From Anaerolineaceae bacterium (GTDB lineage Bacteria > Chloroflexota > Anaerolineae > Anaerolineales > Anaerolineaceae): 11,434 nt of DNA. The notes under the pieces are model-generated. The model worked only from the letters and a program-made list of their open reading frames with translations. It was not told the origin of the DNA and searched no databases. Positions 1 to 8,515 of the stretch are shown here, in pieces; positions within the stretch are counted from its first letter, which is position 1; each line of letters begins with the position of its first letter. Both the position numbers and the translations under genes were made by a program. Where the stretch lies: assembly GCA_003448875.1 (NCBI GenBank), contig DLXG01000116.1, positions 1-11,434 on the forward strand. The letters are read 5' to 3'.

Positions 1-1
1 T

Positions 2-2209
2 TACGAAGCCCTGACCAGCCTCAGTCAGGCCATCAGCAATGAATTCAGTCTGCAGCCTCTTTATCAACTGCTGCATCAAAAAATTTCCGAGCAAATGGGC
101 GCGGATTTATCCTTCTCCATCGCAATTTTTGATAGTGCCAAGCAAATCATCCAATTCCCTTACCACTTTGAAGATGGAAAAGTAACTTCTATTCCGCCCT
201 TCCCGCTGGGTGAGGGATTGACCTCCTATATCATTCAAAATCGAAAATCCCTTCTTTTGCCTTTGAAGTTTGAACCCAAAGATCTGCCAGCCAGCTGGAA
301 TGCCTATAAGTACATGTATGCAGTTTCGGATGTGGAACGAGATGCTATGCGGCTTGGAGCCAAAATCATTGGGAAACCTGCCAAATCATGGTTGGGCGTA
401 CCCCTCATGCTGGGCGGCGAGGTATTGGGAGCGCTCATTGTTCAGGATACCCAAAAAGAAGAGCGCTTTTCTGAAAAAGACCAGATTTTACTGGAAACAA
501 TCGCCCCTCAAATTGCCATTTCAATCCGTAATGCTCAGCTGGTTGAGGGAATGACCTCAACCCTGCAGGCTTATGATCAGGAACATACCCTGCTCAACGC
601 ACTATTGGAAAACGTCCCCGAAAAGATCTACTTCAAAGATCAGGATGGCCGTTATCTGCGTGTTTCCAACTCGTTCATCGCCAGCCTTGGACATTCTTCA
701 GCCAACGAGATTAACGGTTACACCGATGAAGAATTAATCCCCCGTGAAGCCGGTAGTCTCCGCCATCTGAAAGATATGCAGGTTATTTCATCCGGCATCC
801 CGGTGATCGGGGAGATGGTTGAATATCAGGCAGAAAATGGAGAAACCCTATGGGAGTTGGTCTCCCGCGTACCGCTTTTTTCAACCGCTGACCATTCTAA
901 TCAAACCCCCTATGCCTTGCTGGTCATTTCTCAGGACATCACGGAGTTAAAGAAGACCGAAAATCTGAGTAACCGTCAGGCGCAACAATTGCTCACCGCA
1001 GCGGAAATTGCCCGCGATGTGGCTTCCTCCCTGCAGGCCGAGCAGGTGCTGATCAACGCCACCAACTTGATTCGCGAGCGGTTTGGTTATTACCATGCCT
1101 CAGTCTTCTTGGTTGACCCAACCGGCAAGTATGCCGTGTTACATGAAGCCTCCGGTGAGATTGGACAGAAAATGAAAGCCGCCGGTCACCGCTTGGCAGT
1201 CGGTTCTCGTTCTTTGGTTGGACAGGCAGTAGCCCGGGCCGAGACGGTTGTTTCCAATAACACCCGTCAAAACCCCAATTATTATCCTAACCCCCTGCTG
1301 CCGGATACCCGGGCAGAACTGGTGGTGCCATTAAAAACCGCCAACCGGGTGATCGGAGCGCTGGATGTGCAAAGCGACCGCATCAATGCCTTCCAGACCG
1401 AGGATATTCATACCCTTGAAATCCTTGCGGATCAACTGTCCATGGCTCTTGAAAATGCCAGCCTGTATGCCCGCGCTCAGGAAAATCTGGTCAAACACCG
1501 CTTACTGCACCAGATTACCACGGCAGCCTCAACCAGCGCAAATGTGAGCGAAGCCATCCAAAGAACAGTCTCCAACCTGCGGACAGCGCTTGGTGAAGAA
1601 CGGGTTGCCTTTTACCTTGCCGATCAGCAAGGCAACCTCTTCCTGCATACGGCTATTGGATATGAAGGATTGGAAATCAACCAGTTTAATATTCAAAACA
1701 GCAGATACCTGCCGGCAATCGCAGCCAGAGAAGTGCGTCCAATCCGCCTCAGTCATCTGCCGGCTGGTGAAACATCTTCAACCATTCACCCCGAAACCCG
1801 CTCCGCGCTGGCTGTCCCCGTACTTTTCTCTGATGAATTACTCGGGGTTCTTTCGCTGGAATCCGACCAGACCGAACGATTTGATGAAAATGATCAGGAA
1901 ATCATCGGTGCACTTGGAGACTCGCTCGGAGCCATCCTCACCAACGCCCGGCTGGTTGATCAAATTCGCCAACAGGTTGAACGCCAGCGGATGCTTTACG
2001 AAATCACCAGCAAGATTCGGCGTTCGGTAGATATTGAGAGCATTCTCCGCACTTCGGTAAGTGAGATCAGCAAAGCCATTGGTGCGCGCAAAGCCCATAT
2101 TCAAATTAATCCCCTTCAACAGGGGCTTCCGCTCGAGAGTGAGGACGCTCAATTCCAAACCCCCGTTGACCATAACAACGGTCATCATCCCGAGGCAAAC
2201 GGAAAATGA
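2..2209 (+). CDS. Soluble GAF-PAS-GAF-GAF sensory protein, 5'-truncated
   Basis: The reading frame is already open at base 2 and runs to TGA at 2207-2209, giving 735 visible residues. The ATG at base 95 is internal: the 31 codons before it supply the first helix of a GAF domain, so the true start lies left of the window. Order seen: GAF (about 2-544; LGxGLTSYII and GVPLMLGGEVLGAL motifs), PAS with PAC-like end (about 584-961; VPEKIYFKDQDGRYLRVSN, then ISQDITELKK), helical linker, GAF (about 980-1468; FGYYHASVFLVD to ALENASLY), GAF (about 1490-1975), then an isolated front half of a GAF (about 1985-2107) and a polar His/Asn-rich tail. No membrane helix, no cysteine and no kinase, cyclase or DNA-binding domain is visible. 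GAF and PAS domains usually bind small ligands or dimerise; the ligand cannot be told here. The stop overlaps the next start as ATGA. Family call is firm; the role as a sensor or scaffold without its own output is inference and could change with the missing N-terminus. Confidence 0.9.
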   Translation, partial: YEALTSLSQAISNEFSLQPLYQLLHQKISEQMGADLSFSIAIFDSAKQIIQFPYHFEDGKVTSIPPFPLGEGLTSYIIQNRKSLLLPLKFEPKDLPASWNAYKYMYAVSDVERDAMRLGAKIIGKPAKSWLGVPLMLGGEVLGALIVQDTQKEERFSEKDQILLETIAPQIAISIRNAQLVEGMTSTLQAYDQEHTLLNALLENVPEKIYFKDQDGRYLRVSNSFIASLGHSSANEINGYTDEELIPREAGSLRHLKDMQVISSGIPVIGEMVEYQAENGETLWELVSRVPLFSTADHSNQTPYALLVISQDITELKKTENLSNRQAQQLLTAAEIARDVASSLQAEQVLINATNLIRERFGYYHASVFLVDPTGKYAVLHEASGEIGQKMKAAGHRLAVGSRSLVGQAVARAETVVSNNTRQNPNYYPNPLLPDTRAELVVPLKTANRVIGALDVQSDRINAFQTEDIHTLEILADQLSMALENASLYARAQENLVKHRLLHQITTAASTSANVSEAIQRTVSNLRTALGEERVAFYLADQQGNLFLHTAIGYEGLEINQFNIQNSRYLPAIAAREVRPIRLSHLPAGETSSTIHPETRSALAVPVLFSDELLGVLSLESDQTERFDENDQEIIGALGDSLGAILTNARLVDQIRQQVERQRMLYEITSKIRRSVDIESILRTSVSEISKAIGARKAHIQINPLQQGLPLESEDAQFQTPVDHNNGHHPEANGK

Positions 2210-3873
2210 ACTTCATTCGCCAGATCAACCCTGCTTATACGCCTCCGCACATCTCCCGTTTGGGTGAATTAGCCACCTGGCGAGAGCGGATTTTACAAAC
2301 GACCCTGCTTTTGTTCGCGCTGGGGGGAACGGTAATTTACTTCCTTGCCATACAAAGGGCAGTCCAGTATCAAGACCGCACATCCATATTTATTTATACC
2401 GCAGCATTACTGGTTGCTCTAGTAATGCCGTTCCTCAGAAAAACATCCTTCAATCTGCGCACAGGTGTTATTCTGATTGTTCTGTATGGACTGGCCGTTC
2501 AAAACATGGTCGTTTACGGCGTTACGCGCAATGCAGTGGCGTATGTTTTAGCCATTATATTCATTGCAGGTTTGCTATGGGGAGTTCGAGCCGGTGTTTT
2601 CGCCATTTTATTGACTTTTGTAACCGTGGTGGGGATGGGCTATGGGATGAATTATGGCGGTATGAGCCAGCCCTTACCCGAAACACTCTTAAATTCGATG
2701 CGTTTTGCCAACTGGGTGAATGTTGCTATCCATTTCAGCATTGTAGGGGGTTTTATTCTTTTATCCATTTACACTATCCTCAACGGTTTGCAAAGCTCTT
2801 TGTTGCAGCAACGAACGTTGGCCATGCAATTGAATGCTGCGCGCTTGAATTTGGAAAAGAACGTCGAAGAACGAACCCAAGCCCTGCAGCGCCGTTTGAA
2901 TCAGATCCGTACAGCCGCAGAAATTGCCAGAGCCGTCAACACCTTTCTTGACCCTGACACATTATTACAACAAGCCGTTGAAATTATTCAAAAAGAGTTT
3001 GATCTGTATTATGCGGGTATCTTTCTAATAGATGAACGTGGTGAATTTGCCGTCCTGAAAGCCGGCACTGGCGACGCCGGTCGTCAGATGATAGCCGCCG
3101 GTCATAAACTAGCCGTCGGTGGCAACTCAATGATTGGTTGGGCAACGGCACGCAAAGAACCGAGAATTGCTCTGGATACCGGTGTAGAAGCAGTTCGTTT
3201 TAATAACCCATACCTCCCTCTCACCCGCTCAGAGATGGCTTTACCGATAGTAAGCCGCGGTGTTTGTCTGGGTGCTTTGACGATTCAATCTGCCCAGTCA
3301 GAAGCATTTGATCAAGACGATATTCGGATTTTGATGGGTATAGCCGACTCGCTTGCTACGGCGCTTGAAAATGCCCGTCTGTTCCAGCAAACTCAACAAA
3401 ATTTGGAAGAGATTCGCGCCCTCAACCGTGCCTACCTGATGCAGTCATGGGAGGATGCCCTTGCCTTGCATGGTAAGATGGAATACACCTTTCAAAATCC
3501 ATCTGCTGCTCAGGATGAAAAACAATCCAATCAAATCCACCTTCCGCTAACCCTGCGGGATCAAACCATCGGAAGTCTGACTCTGGATGTGGGGAATAAA
3601 AGTTTGACCCCGGAAGAAATGGAATTTATTGACGGCGTGATCACCCAAACGGCCATTGCCCTCGAAAACGCTCGCCTGATTCAGGAAACCCAGCGCCGCG
3701 CACTGGAAGAACAGCGCCTGAGCGAAATGACCGCTGAATTTTCGCGGGCAAACACGGTTGACCAGATCCTCAAAGCCGCTTTACGTGAGATTGGTCACCT
3801 TCCCAACGTAGCAGAAGTGAGCGTTCAGTTAATTCCACCGGTTGAAGACCGCTTGGAGGAAATTCAAGGATGA
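2206..3873 (+). CDS. Six-helix membrane protein with coiled coil and GAF domains
   Basis: A 555-residue protein. The start ATG shares ATGA with the previous stop and is preceded by GAGG (2192-2195) with a 10-base spacer. Six predicted transmembrane helices lie at residues about 30-50, 60-77, 86-107, 110-125, 127-147 and 171-193, so both ends should be cytoplasmic. I do not recognise this membrane module as a named family. A charged coiled coil follows (about 200-240, with VEERTQALQRR), then a complete GAF (about 245-393; YYAGIFLIDE, NPYLPLTRSEMALP, ATALENARL), a reduced GAF (about 402-492; YLMQSW, then LPLTLRDQTIGSLTL and IALENARL) and a C-terminal half-GAF (about 500-543, ending SVQLIPP). 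Its only cysteine is C354. No kinase, GGDEF or chemotaxis-receptor output is present. It probably senses a membrane or cytoplasmic signal and passes it on by dimer or cluster contacts; that role is inferred from architecture. Paralogous to the next two genes. Confidence 0.9.
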   Translation: MNFIRQINPAYTPPHISRLGELATWRERILQTTLLLFALGGTVIYFLAIQRAVQYQDRTSIFIYTAALLVALVMPFLRKTSFNLRTGVILIVLYGLAVQNMVVYGVTRNAVAYVLAIIFIAGLLWGVRAGVFAILLTFVTVVGMGYGMNYGGMSQPLPETLLNSMRFANWVNVAIHFSIVGGFILLSIYTILNGLQSSLLQQRTLAMQLNAARLNLEKNVEERTQALQRRLNQIRTAAEIARAVNTFLDPDTLLQQAVEIIQKEFDLYYAGIFLIDERGEFAVLKAGTGDAGRQMIAAGHKLAVGGNSMIGWATARKEPRIALDTGVEAVRFNNPYLPLTRSEMALPIVSRGVCLGALTIQSAQSEAFDQDDIRILMGIADSLATALENARLFQQTQQNLEEIRALNRAYLMQSWEDALALHGKMEYTFQNPSAAQDEKQSNQIHLPLTLRDQTIGSLTLDVGNKSLTPEEMEFIDGVITQTAIALENARLIQETQRRALEEQRLSEMTAEFSRANTVDQILKAALREIGHLPNVAEVSVQLIPPVEDRLEEIQG

Positions 3874-5576
3874 GAGAAAATCCCCCTACCCGCCCCTTAT
3901 TCTCCATATCCTCCAGTGCACCGCGGCAAGAGGAAGGTATTGACCTGAGCAATGCCCTCCAACCCATCTTAAACCTGACCAGCATTCTCAGCCTGATCGC
4001 TTACCTGTGGATTGCCTTTCTGAACGCTCTCAACCGGCAAGCCCTTGTCCCCTTACTGGCTGCTCCATTTTTGGCTACTATTCTGATCATTACATTCCGC
4101 CGCAGTCTTTCCGCTTCTCTGCGAGTCAGTTTACTGGTGACCTATTTCCTGCTCATTGGCGTGGCTGTATCATTGCTTTGGGGAGTACAGAGTATTGGGC
4201 TGTTCTTATTATTGATAGCCGTTCAAATTGCTTTCACATTCTGGAACGAAAAAGCCGGAAGGCTCATCTTTTTTATCAGTCTTGGTTTGATTGTGGCTGT
4301 GGCTATCACAATGCACTTCGGAGTGTTACAGCCACTCGGCCTTAACCCTCAGCCGATAATGCTCAGCTCATTTGGTGCATCGCTTGCCTCTTTTGTGCTT
4401 GCCAATTGGGTACTGGCGGTAATCTCCAGCCACTTAATCCAATCCTACACCAAAGCCGCTTCTTCCGAAAGAGAACTTGCCCGAATGCTGGAGGAAGAAA
4501 GGAAAAATCTGGAAGCCCGCATAGAAGAGCGTACCCGTTTGTTGACCCGCCAGACCAGCCTCATGGAGACAGCCGGCGAAATTGCTCATCAAATTTCCAT
4601 GGAAACCGATCAGGAAAATCTTTTCCGTAATACTATCCAGCTCATCCGCGACCGCCTTGGATACTATCATGCAGGCATTTTCCTGATGGACGAGGCAAAC
4701 GAATATGCTGTGCTGGTCTCCGCTTTGGGAGAGGCTGGGGAGAAAATGCTTGCCCAGGGACACCGGCTAAAGAAAGGCGAAGAAGGTATCGTCGGAAATG
4801 TCGTTGCTCGCGGTGAGGCCCGCATTGCGCTGGACGTGGGAAAGGACGCTGTCCACTTTAAGAACCCGCTTCTCCCGCTGACGCGTTCTGAAATAGCCCT
4901 TCCGATTAAGATTGGCGAGCGTGTTCTTGGCGCTTTGGACATACAATCCACCGAACCGGAAGCCTTTACTCAGGTGGATATTCAATCCTTACAAATCATT
5001 GCCAATCAACTGGCGGTAGCCCTGGAGCGCATCCGCCTGATCGACCAGCTTCAGCAAACTGTGGCAGACCTCGAAAGCGGTTACCGAACCGAAACACGCA
5101 AGTCTTGGCGGTCGTATATCCGCAGCAGCCGCCAAACGCGCGGATTCCGTTATGATCCCAACCGTAAAAGTCTCGAACCAATTTTATCTATAAAGCGCAT
5201 CCAGCCCAATCAATCTGATCCTCAATCAATTCAGGTGCCTTTACGCAGCCGCGGCGAAGTGGTCGGTATGCTCGATATCAAATTCAAAAGCGGACAACCC
5301 TCTCCAGAAATTCAACGGCTGCTAAACACTACTGCGGAACGCTTGGGCTCTGCATTGGAGACAGCCCGTTTGTTGGAAGAACTACAACTCCGCGCCGAGA
5401 GGGAACATCTGGTCAGTGACCTTGCCACTCAGGTACGCTCCAGTACCGATTTTGAACAAATTCTCAAGACAACGGCTCTTCAAATCAGACAAAAACTGGG
5501 GTTGAAAGAAGTGGTGGTACAAATTCTTCCACCGAACGAGACGCAGAACGGGGATTATCCAGGGGAGGTTTCATGA
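3870..5576 (+). CDS. Six-helix membrane protein with GAF domains, paralogue of the preceding gene
   Basis: A 568-residue protein coupled to its neighbour by ATGA and preceded by a strong GGAGGA (3855-3860) nine bases before the start. A polar N-terminal segment of about 30 residues leads to six predicted membrane helices (about 35-52, 60-76, 86-104, 108-124, 131-149, 168-190). A coiled coil follows (about 195-235; ARIEERTRLL), then a full GAF (about 238-390; LGYYHAGIFLMDE, ARIALDVGKDAV, NPLLPLTRSEIALP), a Trp-containing linker (SGYRTETRKSW), a reduced GAF (about 452-502; IQVPLRSRGEVVGMLDI) and a C-terminal half-GAF (about 509-552, ending VVVQILPP). There is no cysteine. The reduced GAF lacks most of the front of the fold, so ligand binding there is doubtful and a dimerisation role is more likely. 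No catalytic output domain is present. Domain calls are firm; the signal sensed and the partner are unknown. Confidence 0.9.
   Translation: MRENPPTRPLFSISSSAPRQEEGIDLSNALQPILNLTSILSLIAYLWIAFLNALNRQALVPLLAAPFLATILIITFRRSLSASLRVSLLVTYFLLIGVAVSLLWGVQSIGLFLLLIAVQIAFTFWNEKAGRLIFFISLGLIVAVAITMHFGVLQPLGLNPQPIMLSSFGASLASFVLANWVLAVISSHLIQSYTKAASSERELARMLEEERKNLEARIEERTRLLTRQTSLMETAGEIAHQISMETDQENLFRNTIQLIRDRLGYYHAGIFLMDEANEYAVLVSALGEAGEKMLAQGHRLKKGEEGIVGNVVARGEARIALDVGKDAVHFKNPLLPLTRSEIALPIKIGERVLGALDIQSTEPEAFTQVDIQSLQIIANQLAVALERIRLIDQLQQTVADLESGYRTETRKSWRSYIRSSRQTRGFRYDPNRKSLEPILSIKRIQPNQSDPQSIQVPLRSRGEVVGMLDIKFKSGQPSPEIQRLLNTTAERLGSALETARLLEELQLRAEREHLVSDLATQVRSSTDFEQILKTTALQIRQKLGLKEVVVQILPPNETQNGDYPGEVS
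5564..5572 (+). promoter_or_regulatory. Ribosome-binding site with short spacer
   Basis: GGAGG at 5564-5568 sits only four bases before the ATG at 5573, inside the last codons of the upstream gene. The match to the anti-Shine-Dalgarno sequence is strong, but the spacing is shorter than the usual 5-9 bases. Initiation here may rely partly on ribosomes that have just terminated at the overlapping stop codon. Confidence 0.6.
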
Positions 5577-8515
5577 ACATTGGCTATCAAAGCAATATTA
5601 TGAGGATAATCTCACAAGAGGGTGTAGAGCCGGCTTATCGCCGAGATCGCTTTGCCGCTGGTATAGCCCGGCTTGCTGCCGTAATTTTTGGCTTTACAAG
5701 TTTTATCTTTCTTCTCACATCCTTCAACCAGCCTTATTGGGAACTTTTTGCGCTCACCTTCTTCAGTGCGGTCGGCTTCCTGGCATCCCTTTTTGCCGCA
5801 ACCTTTCCCGAAAGAAACGTCGCCGAAAAGCGTACCTTTTTGCTTGCACCGACAATTTCTATTGTTGCCATCGCTTTTAGCGCACTTGTTATCAATGTTG
5901 CACTTCCGCTCGCGATTATCCTCTTTCTGGTTCTTACTCTTCTGGTAACCGGCGCATTGGAGGGCCAGCGACGGGACACTGGCATTACCCTGGCTTTCTT
6001 TTCAGCTCTGCTGGTCGTCGTTGCCGGGAACTTTTTACCTCTTCAACAAGTCAGGCTGCCTCAGATCGAGTTATACATGCCTGTCCTTCTGGGTATCCTC
6101 TTGATGATCTACATCATCCTGCTGATGCTGGAGGTTTTATCTGCCACACTCCGTATCAAATTGCTCACCATCTCGTTGGCAATTGCGATTGTGCCCTTGC
6201 TGGTAATTTCGATCATCAATTCGCGCTTCTTTCAAGATGCACTTCGTAATCAAACCAATCAGGTGCTTTTACTGGCTGCTCAGCAAACCGCTTCCAAGGT
6301 GGATTCATTTTTCGAAGAAAATAAACAATCCATTTCCAGTGAAGCCTCTTTGAGCGTATTTTCAAATTATCTTTCTCTTTCTCCAGTCTATCGCGCAAAC
6401 AGCACGCAGGAAGTAGCCGCCAGCCTCACTTTACGTTCCTTATCTTCACGTCAGCAGCGCTACCTCCGTTCTTATGGCTTGCTTGATGCCGAGGGTAAAT
6501 CGGTTTTGGACATTAACCCTCTCCAAATTGGGCAGGATGAATCTCAAAACGAATACTTCATCCTTCCCTCAACAACCGGCCAGGTATATGCTTCACCGGT
6601 TATCTTCGATCCAAAATATCGCAATGGGTTTATTTACTTTTCCAGTCCCATCCGTAACCAGCGCCAGCAGGTGATTGGGGTGTTACGCGCTAAATTTGAC
6701 GCCCAAATCTTGCAGGAATTATTACAACAGGAAGTTAATCTGGTAGGCATCCGTTCCTATCCCATTTTGCTTGATGAAAATTATTTACGTCTGGCAGATA
6801 CGCTCATCCTCAATAACATTTATAAACTGGTCATGCCGCTGCCCTCGGATGTTATTGGTAAACTCATTCAGTCCAACCGTGTTCCAAACTTACCCCTCTA
6901 TGAGATGAGCACCAATGATGTCGCTCTATCGGCAGGGCTGGAAAATTACCTGAACTCGCCCTTTTTTACCGCGGAGTTTCACATTGAAGATCCCAATCAC
7001 CCGGAAATTGGTGCTATTACCCGTTTGAAGACCAAACCCTGGTATCTGGTATTCGTCCGCGAGCAAACCACATTTGCCGGTCTGATTGCGCGTCAGGGGC
7101 GTCTCTCTATTCTGATTTCCACTTTGATCGCCGGTCTGGTAGGGGTGATTGCCAGTGTGGTATCGGGCTCGTTCAGCCGTCCCATCATTCGCTTACAACA
7201 AACCGCCGAGCAAATCTCATCCGGCGATCTGGAAGCTCGGGCACAGGTTGAAACCGGCGATGAGATTGGAAAACTGGCTCAAGCCTTCAACTTCATGACC
7301 AACCAGTTGAAAACACTGATTAATACCCTCGAAGATCGTGTCCGAGAACGAACCCGGGAACTGGCTCAACAAAACGAAGCCTTGCTGTACCGCACCCGTC
7401 AATTACAGACCGTATCTGATGTAGCGCGCGGTATCGTCTCGACCCAAAAATTGGAAAGCCTGCTCAATCAACTCACCATCCTGATCAGCGAGCGCTTTGG
7501 CTTTTATCACGTGGGTGTTTTCCTGTTGGACGAACAAAAGGAATACGCTGTTCTGCGCGCCGCCAATTCGGAAGGCGGAAAACGAATGCTTGCCCGGCAG
7601 CACCGCCTTAAAGTTGGTCAGGTCGGTATCGTAGGGTATGTAACCGGCAGCGGTGAGGCTCGCATCGCAACGGATGTCGGTAAAGATGCTGTATTCTTTA
7701 ACAACCCCGATTTACCGCATACACGCTCGGAAATGGCGCTCCCCCTCAAAGCGAACAATGAAGTCATTGGCGCGTTGGATGTGCAAAGCACCATACCCAA
7801 TGCCTTTACGCAGGAAGACATTGAATTATTCAGCATTCTGGCAGACCAGATTGCTATCGCCATTCTCAACAACCGGCTTTACACAGAAACATTGCAGGCA
7901 TTGGAGGAAGCCCAACGTGTACACCGCTTATATCTGCGGCAGGAATGGCTCAAGGAAGCCAGCGAACGGCCAATTTTGGGCTTTCGCGCTACACCTCACG
8001 GACTGATGGCTTTGGAAGAAATTCGTGAGCAAGAAGTATCCAACGTTTTACTCTCCGGTAATACGTTCATCCGCCCAGCGAGTGAAAATCAACCGGCAGC
8101 CTTATCCGTTCCAGTACGGTTGAGAGGTGAAACCGTCGGTGTCATTTACATCGAGGATGATCAAATCGCGGATCGGGTATGGAATGACGAGGAAATTCGC
8201 TCGATTCAAGCGGTGGCGGATCAGGTTGGGCTGGCACTGGAAAACGCCCGCCTGCTGGAGAAAACCATTCGCCGCGCTGAACGAGAGCGCCGTGTACTGG
8301 AAATTACCAGTAAGATACGCTCCACAAATGATCCGAACACCATGATCGAAATTGCCGTTGAGGAATTGAAACGGACATTAAATGCCAGCCACGCTCAGGT
8401 CATCTGGAAAGAGAACACCGAGACCATTTCACCGCCCCCATCAGGCGAGGTCTCCCAGACTCCGAAAAAGGGAAATAACGGATCCAACGGTTCGAGCAGG
8501 AAGGGGCAGTCATGA
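5573..8515 (+). CDS. Seven-helix plus double-Cache-like, HAMP and GAF membrane sensor
   Basis: The largest complete gene, 980 residues. Seven predicted membrane helices (about 33-50, 56-77, 88-109, 110-128, 137-154, 168-188, 195-215) place the next stretch outside the cell membrane. Residues about 218-505 form a large extracytoplasmic region that starts like a double Cache domain: a long helix with KVDSFFEENKQSISS, then repeated sheet-like stretches such as GLLDAEGKSVLDI and GFIYFSSPIRNQRQQVIGVL. Helix 8 (about 509-531) returns to the cytoplasm. HAMP follows (about 533-586; RPIIRL, GDLEARAQVETGDEIGKLAQAF), then a coiled coil (RVRERTRELAQQ), a full GAF (about 612-770), a Trp-containing linker (LYLRQEW), a reduced GAF (about 842-895), a half-GAF (about 902-945) and a basic Gly/Ser/Asn-rich tail. 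No cysteine is present, and there is no kinase, GGDEF or chemotaxis-receptor hairpin. The Cache domain probably binds a small external molecule, with HAMP relaying the change; the output partner is not encoded within the protein. The start is the ATG in ATGA; the next in-frame ATG (5600) has no good ribosome site. Confidence 0.9.
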   Translation: MNIGYQSNIMRIISQEGVEPAYRRDRFAAGIARLAAVIFGFTSFIFLLTSFNQPYWELFALTFFSAVGFLASLFAATFPERNVAEKRTFLLAPTISIVAIAFSALVINVALPLAIILFLVLTLLVTGALEGQRRDTGITLAFFSALLVVVAGNFLPLQQVRLPQIELYMPVLLGILLMIYIILLMLEVLSATLRIKLLTISLAIAIVPLLVISIINSRFFQDALRNQTNQVLLLAAQQTASKVDSFFEENKQSISSEASLSVFSNYLSLSPVYRANSTQEVAASLTLRSLSSRQQRYLRSYGLLDAEGKSVLDINPLQIGQDESQNEYFILPSTTGQVYASPVIFDPKYRNGFIYFSSPIRNQRQQVIGVLRAKFDAQILQELLQQEVNLVGIRSYPILLDENYLRLADTLILNNIYKLVMPLPSDVIGKLIQSNRVPNLPLYEMSTNDVALSAGLENYLNSPFFTAEFHIEDPNHPEIGAITRLKTKPWYLVFVREQTTFAGLIARQGRLSILISTLIAGLVGVIASVVSGSFSRPIIRLQQTAEQISSGDLEARAQVETGDEIGKLAQAFNFMTNQLKTLINTLEDRVRERTRELAQQNEALLYRTRQLQTVSDVARGIVSTQKLESLLNQLTILISERFGFYHVGVFLLDEQKEYAVLRAANSEGGKRMLARQHRLKVGQVGIVGYVTGSGEARIATDVGKDAVFFNNPDLPHTRSEMALPLKANNEVIGALDVQSTIPNAFTQEDIELFSILADQIAIAILNNRLYTETLQALEEAQRVHRLYLRQEWLKEASERPILGFRATPHGLMALEEIREQEVSNVLLSGNTFIRPASENQPAALSVPVRLRGETVGVIYIEDDQIADRVWNDEEIRSIQAVADQVGLALENARLLEKTIRRAERERRVLEITSKIRSTNDPNTMIEIAVEELKRTLNASHAQVIWKENTETISPPPSGEVSQTPKKGNNGSNGSSRKGQS

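Noticed and set aside
1067..1459. Phytochrome or cyanobacteriochrome-type photosensory GAF
   Set aside because: There is no cysteine for chromophore attachment in this protein, and the YYH motif is a general feature of this GAF group rather than the bilin-lyase motif.
95..2209. Reading the ATG at 95 as the true start of the first gene
   Set aside because: The frame is open back to base 2, and the 31 upstream codons encode the first helix of the GAF domain, so the gene is truncated by the window rather than starting at 95.
5573..8515. Histidine kinase or chemotaxis receptor
   Set aside because: The Cache-like/HAMP front suggests these, but after HAMP come only GAF units. There is no H-box, ATP-binding N/G boxes or receptor signalling hairpin before the stop.
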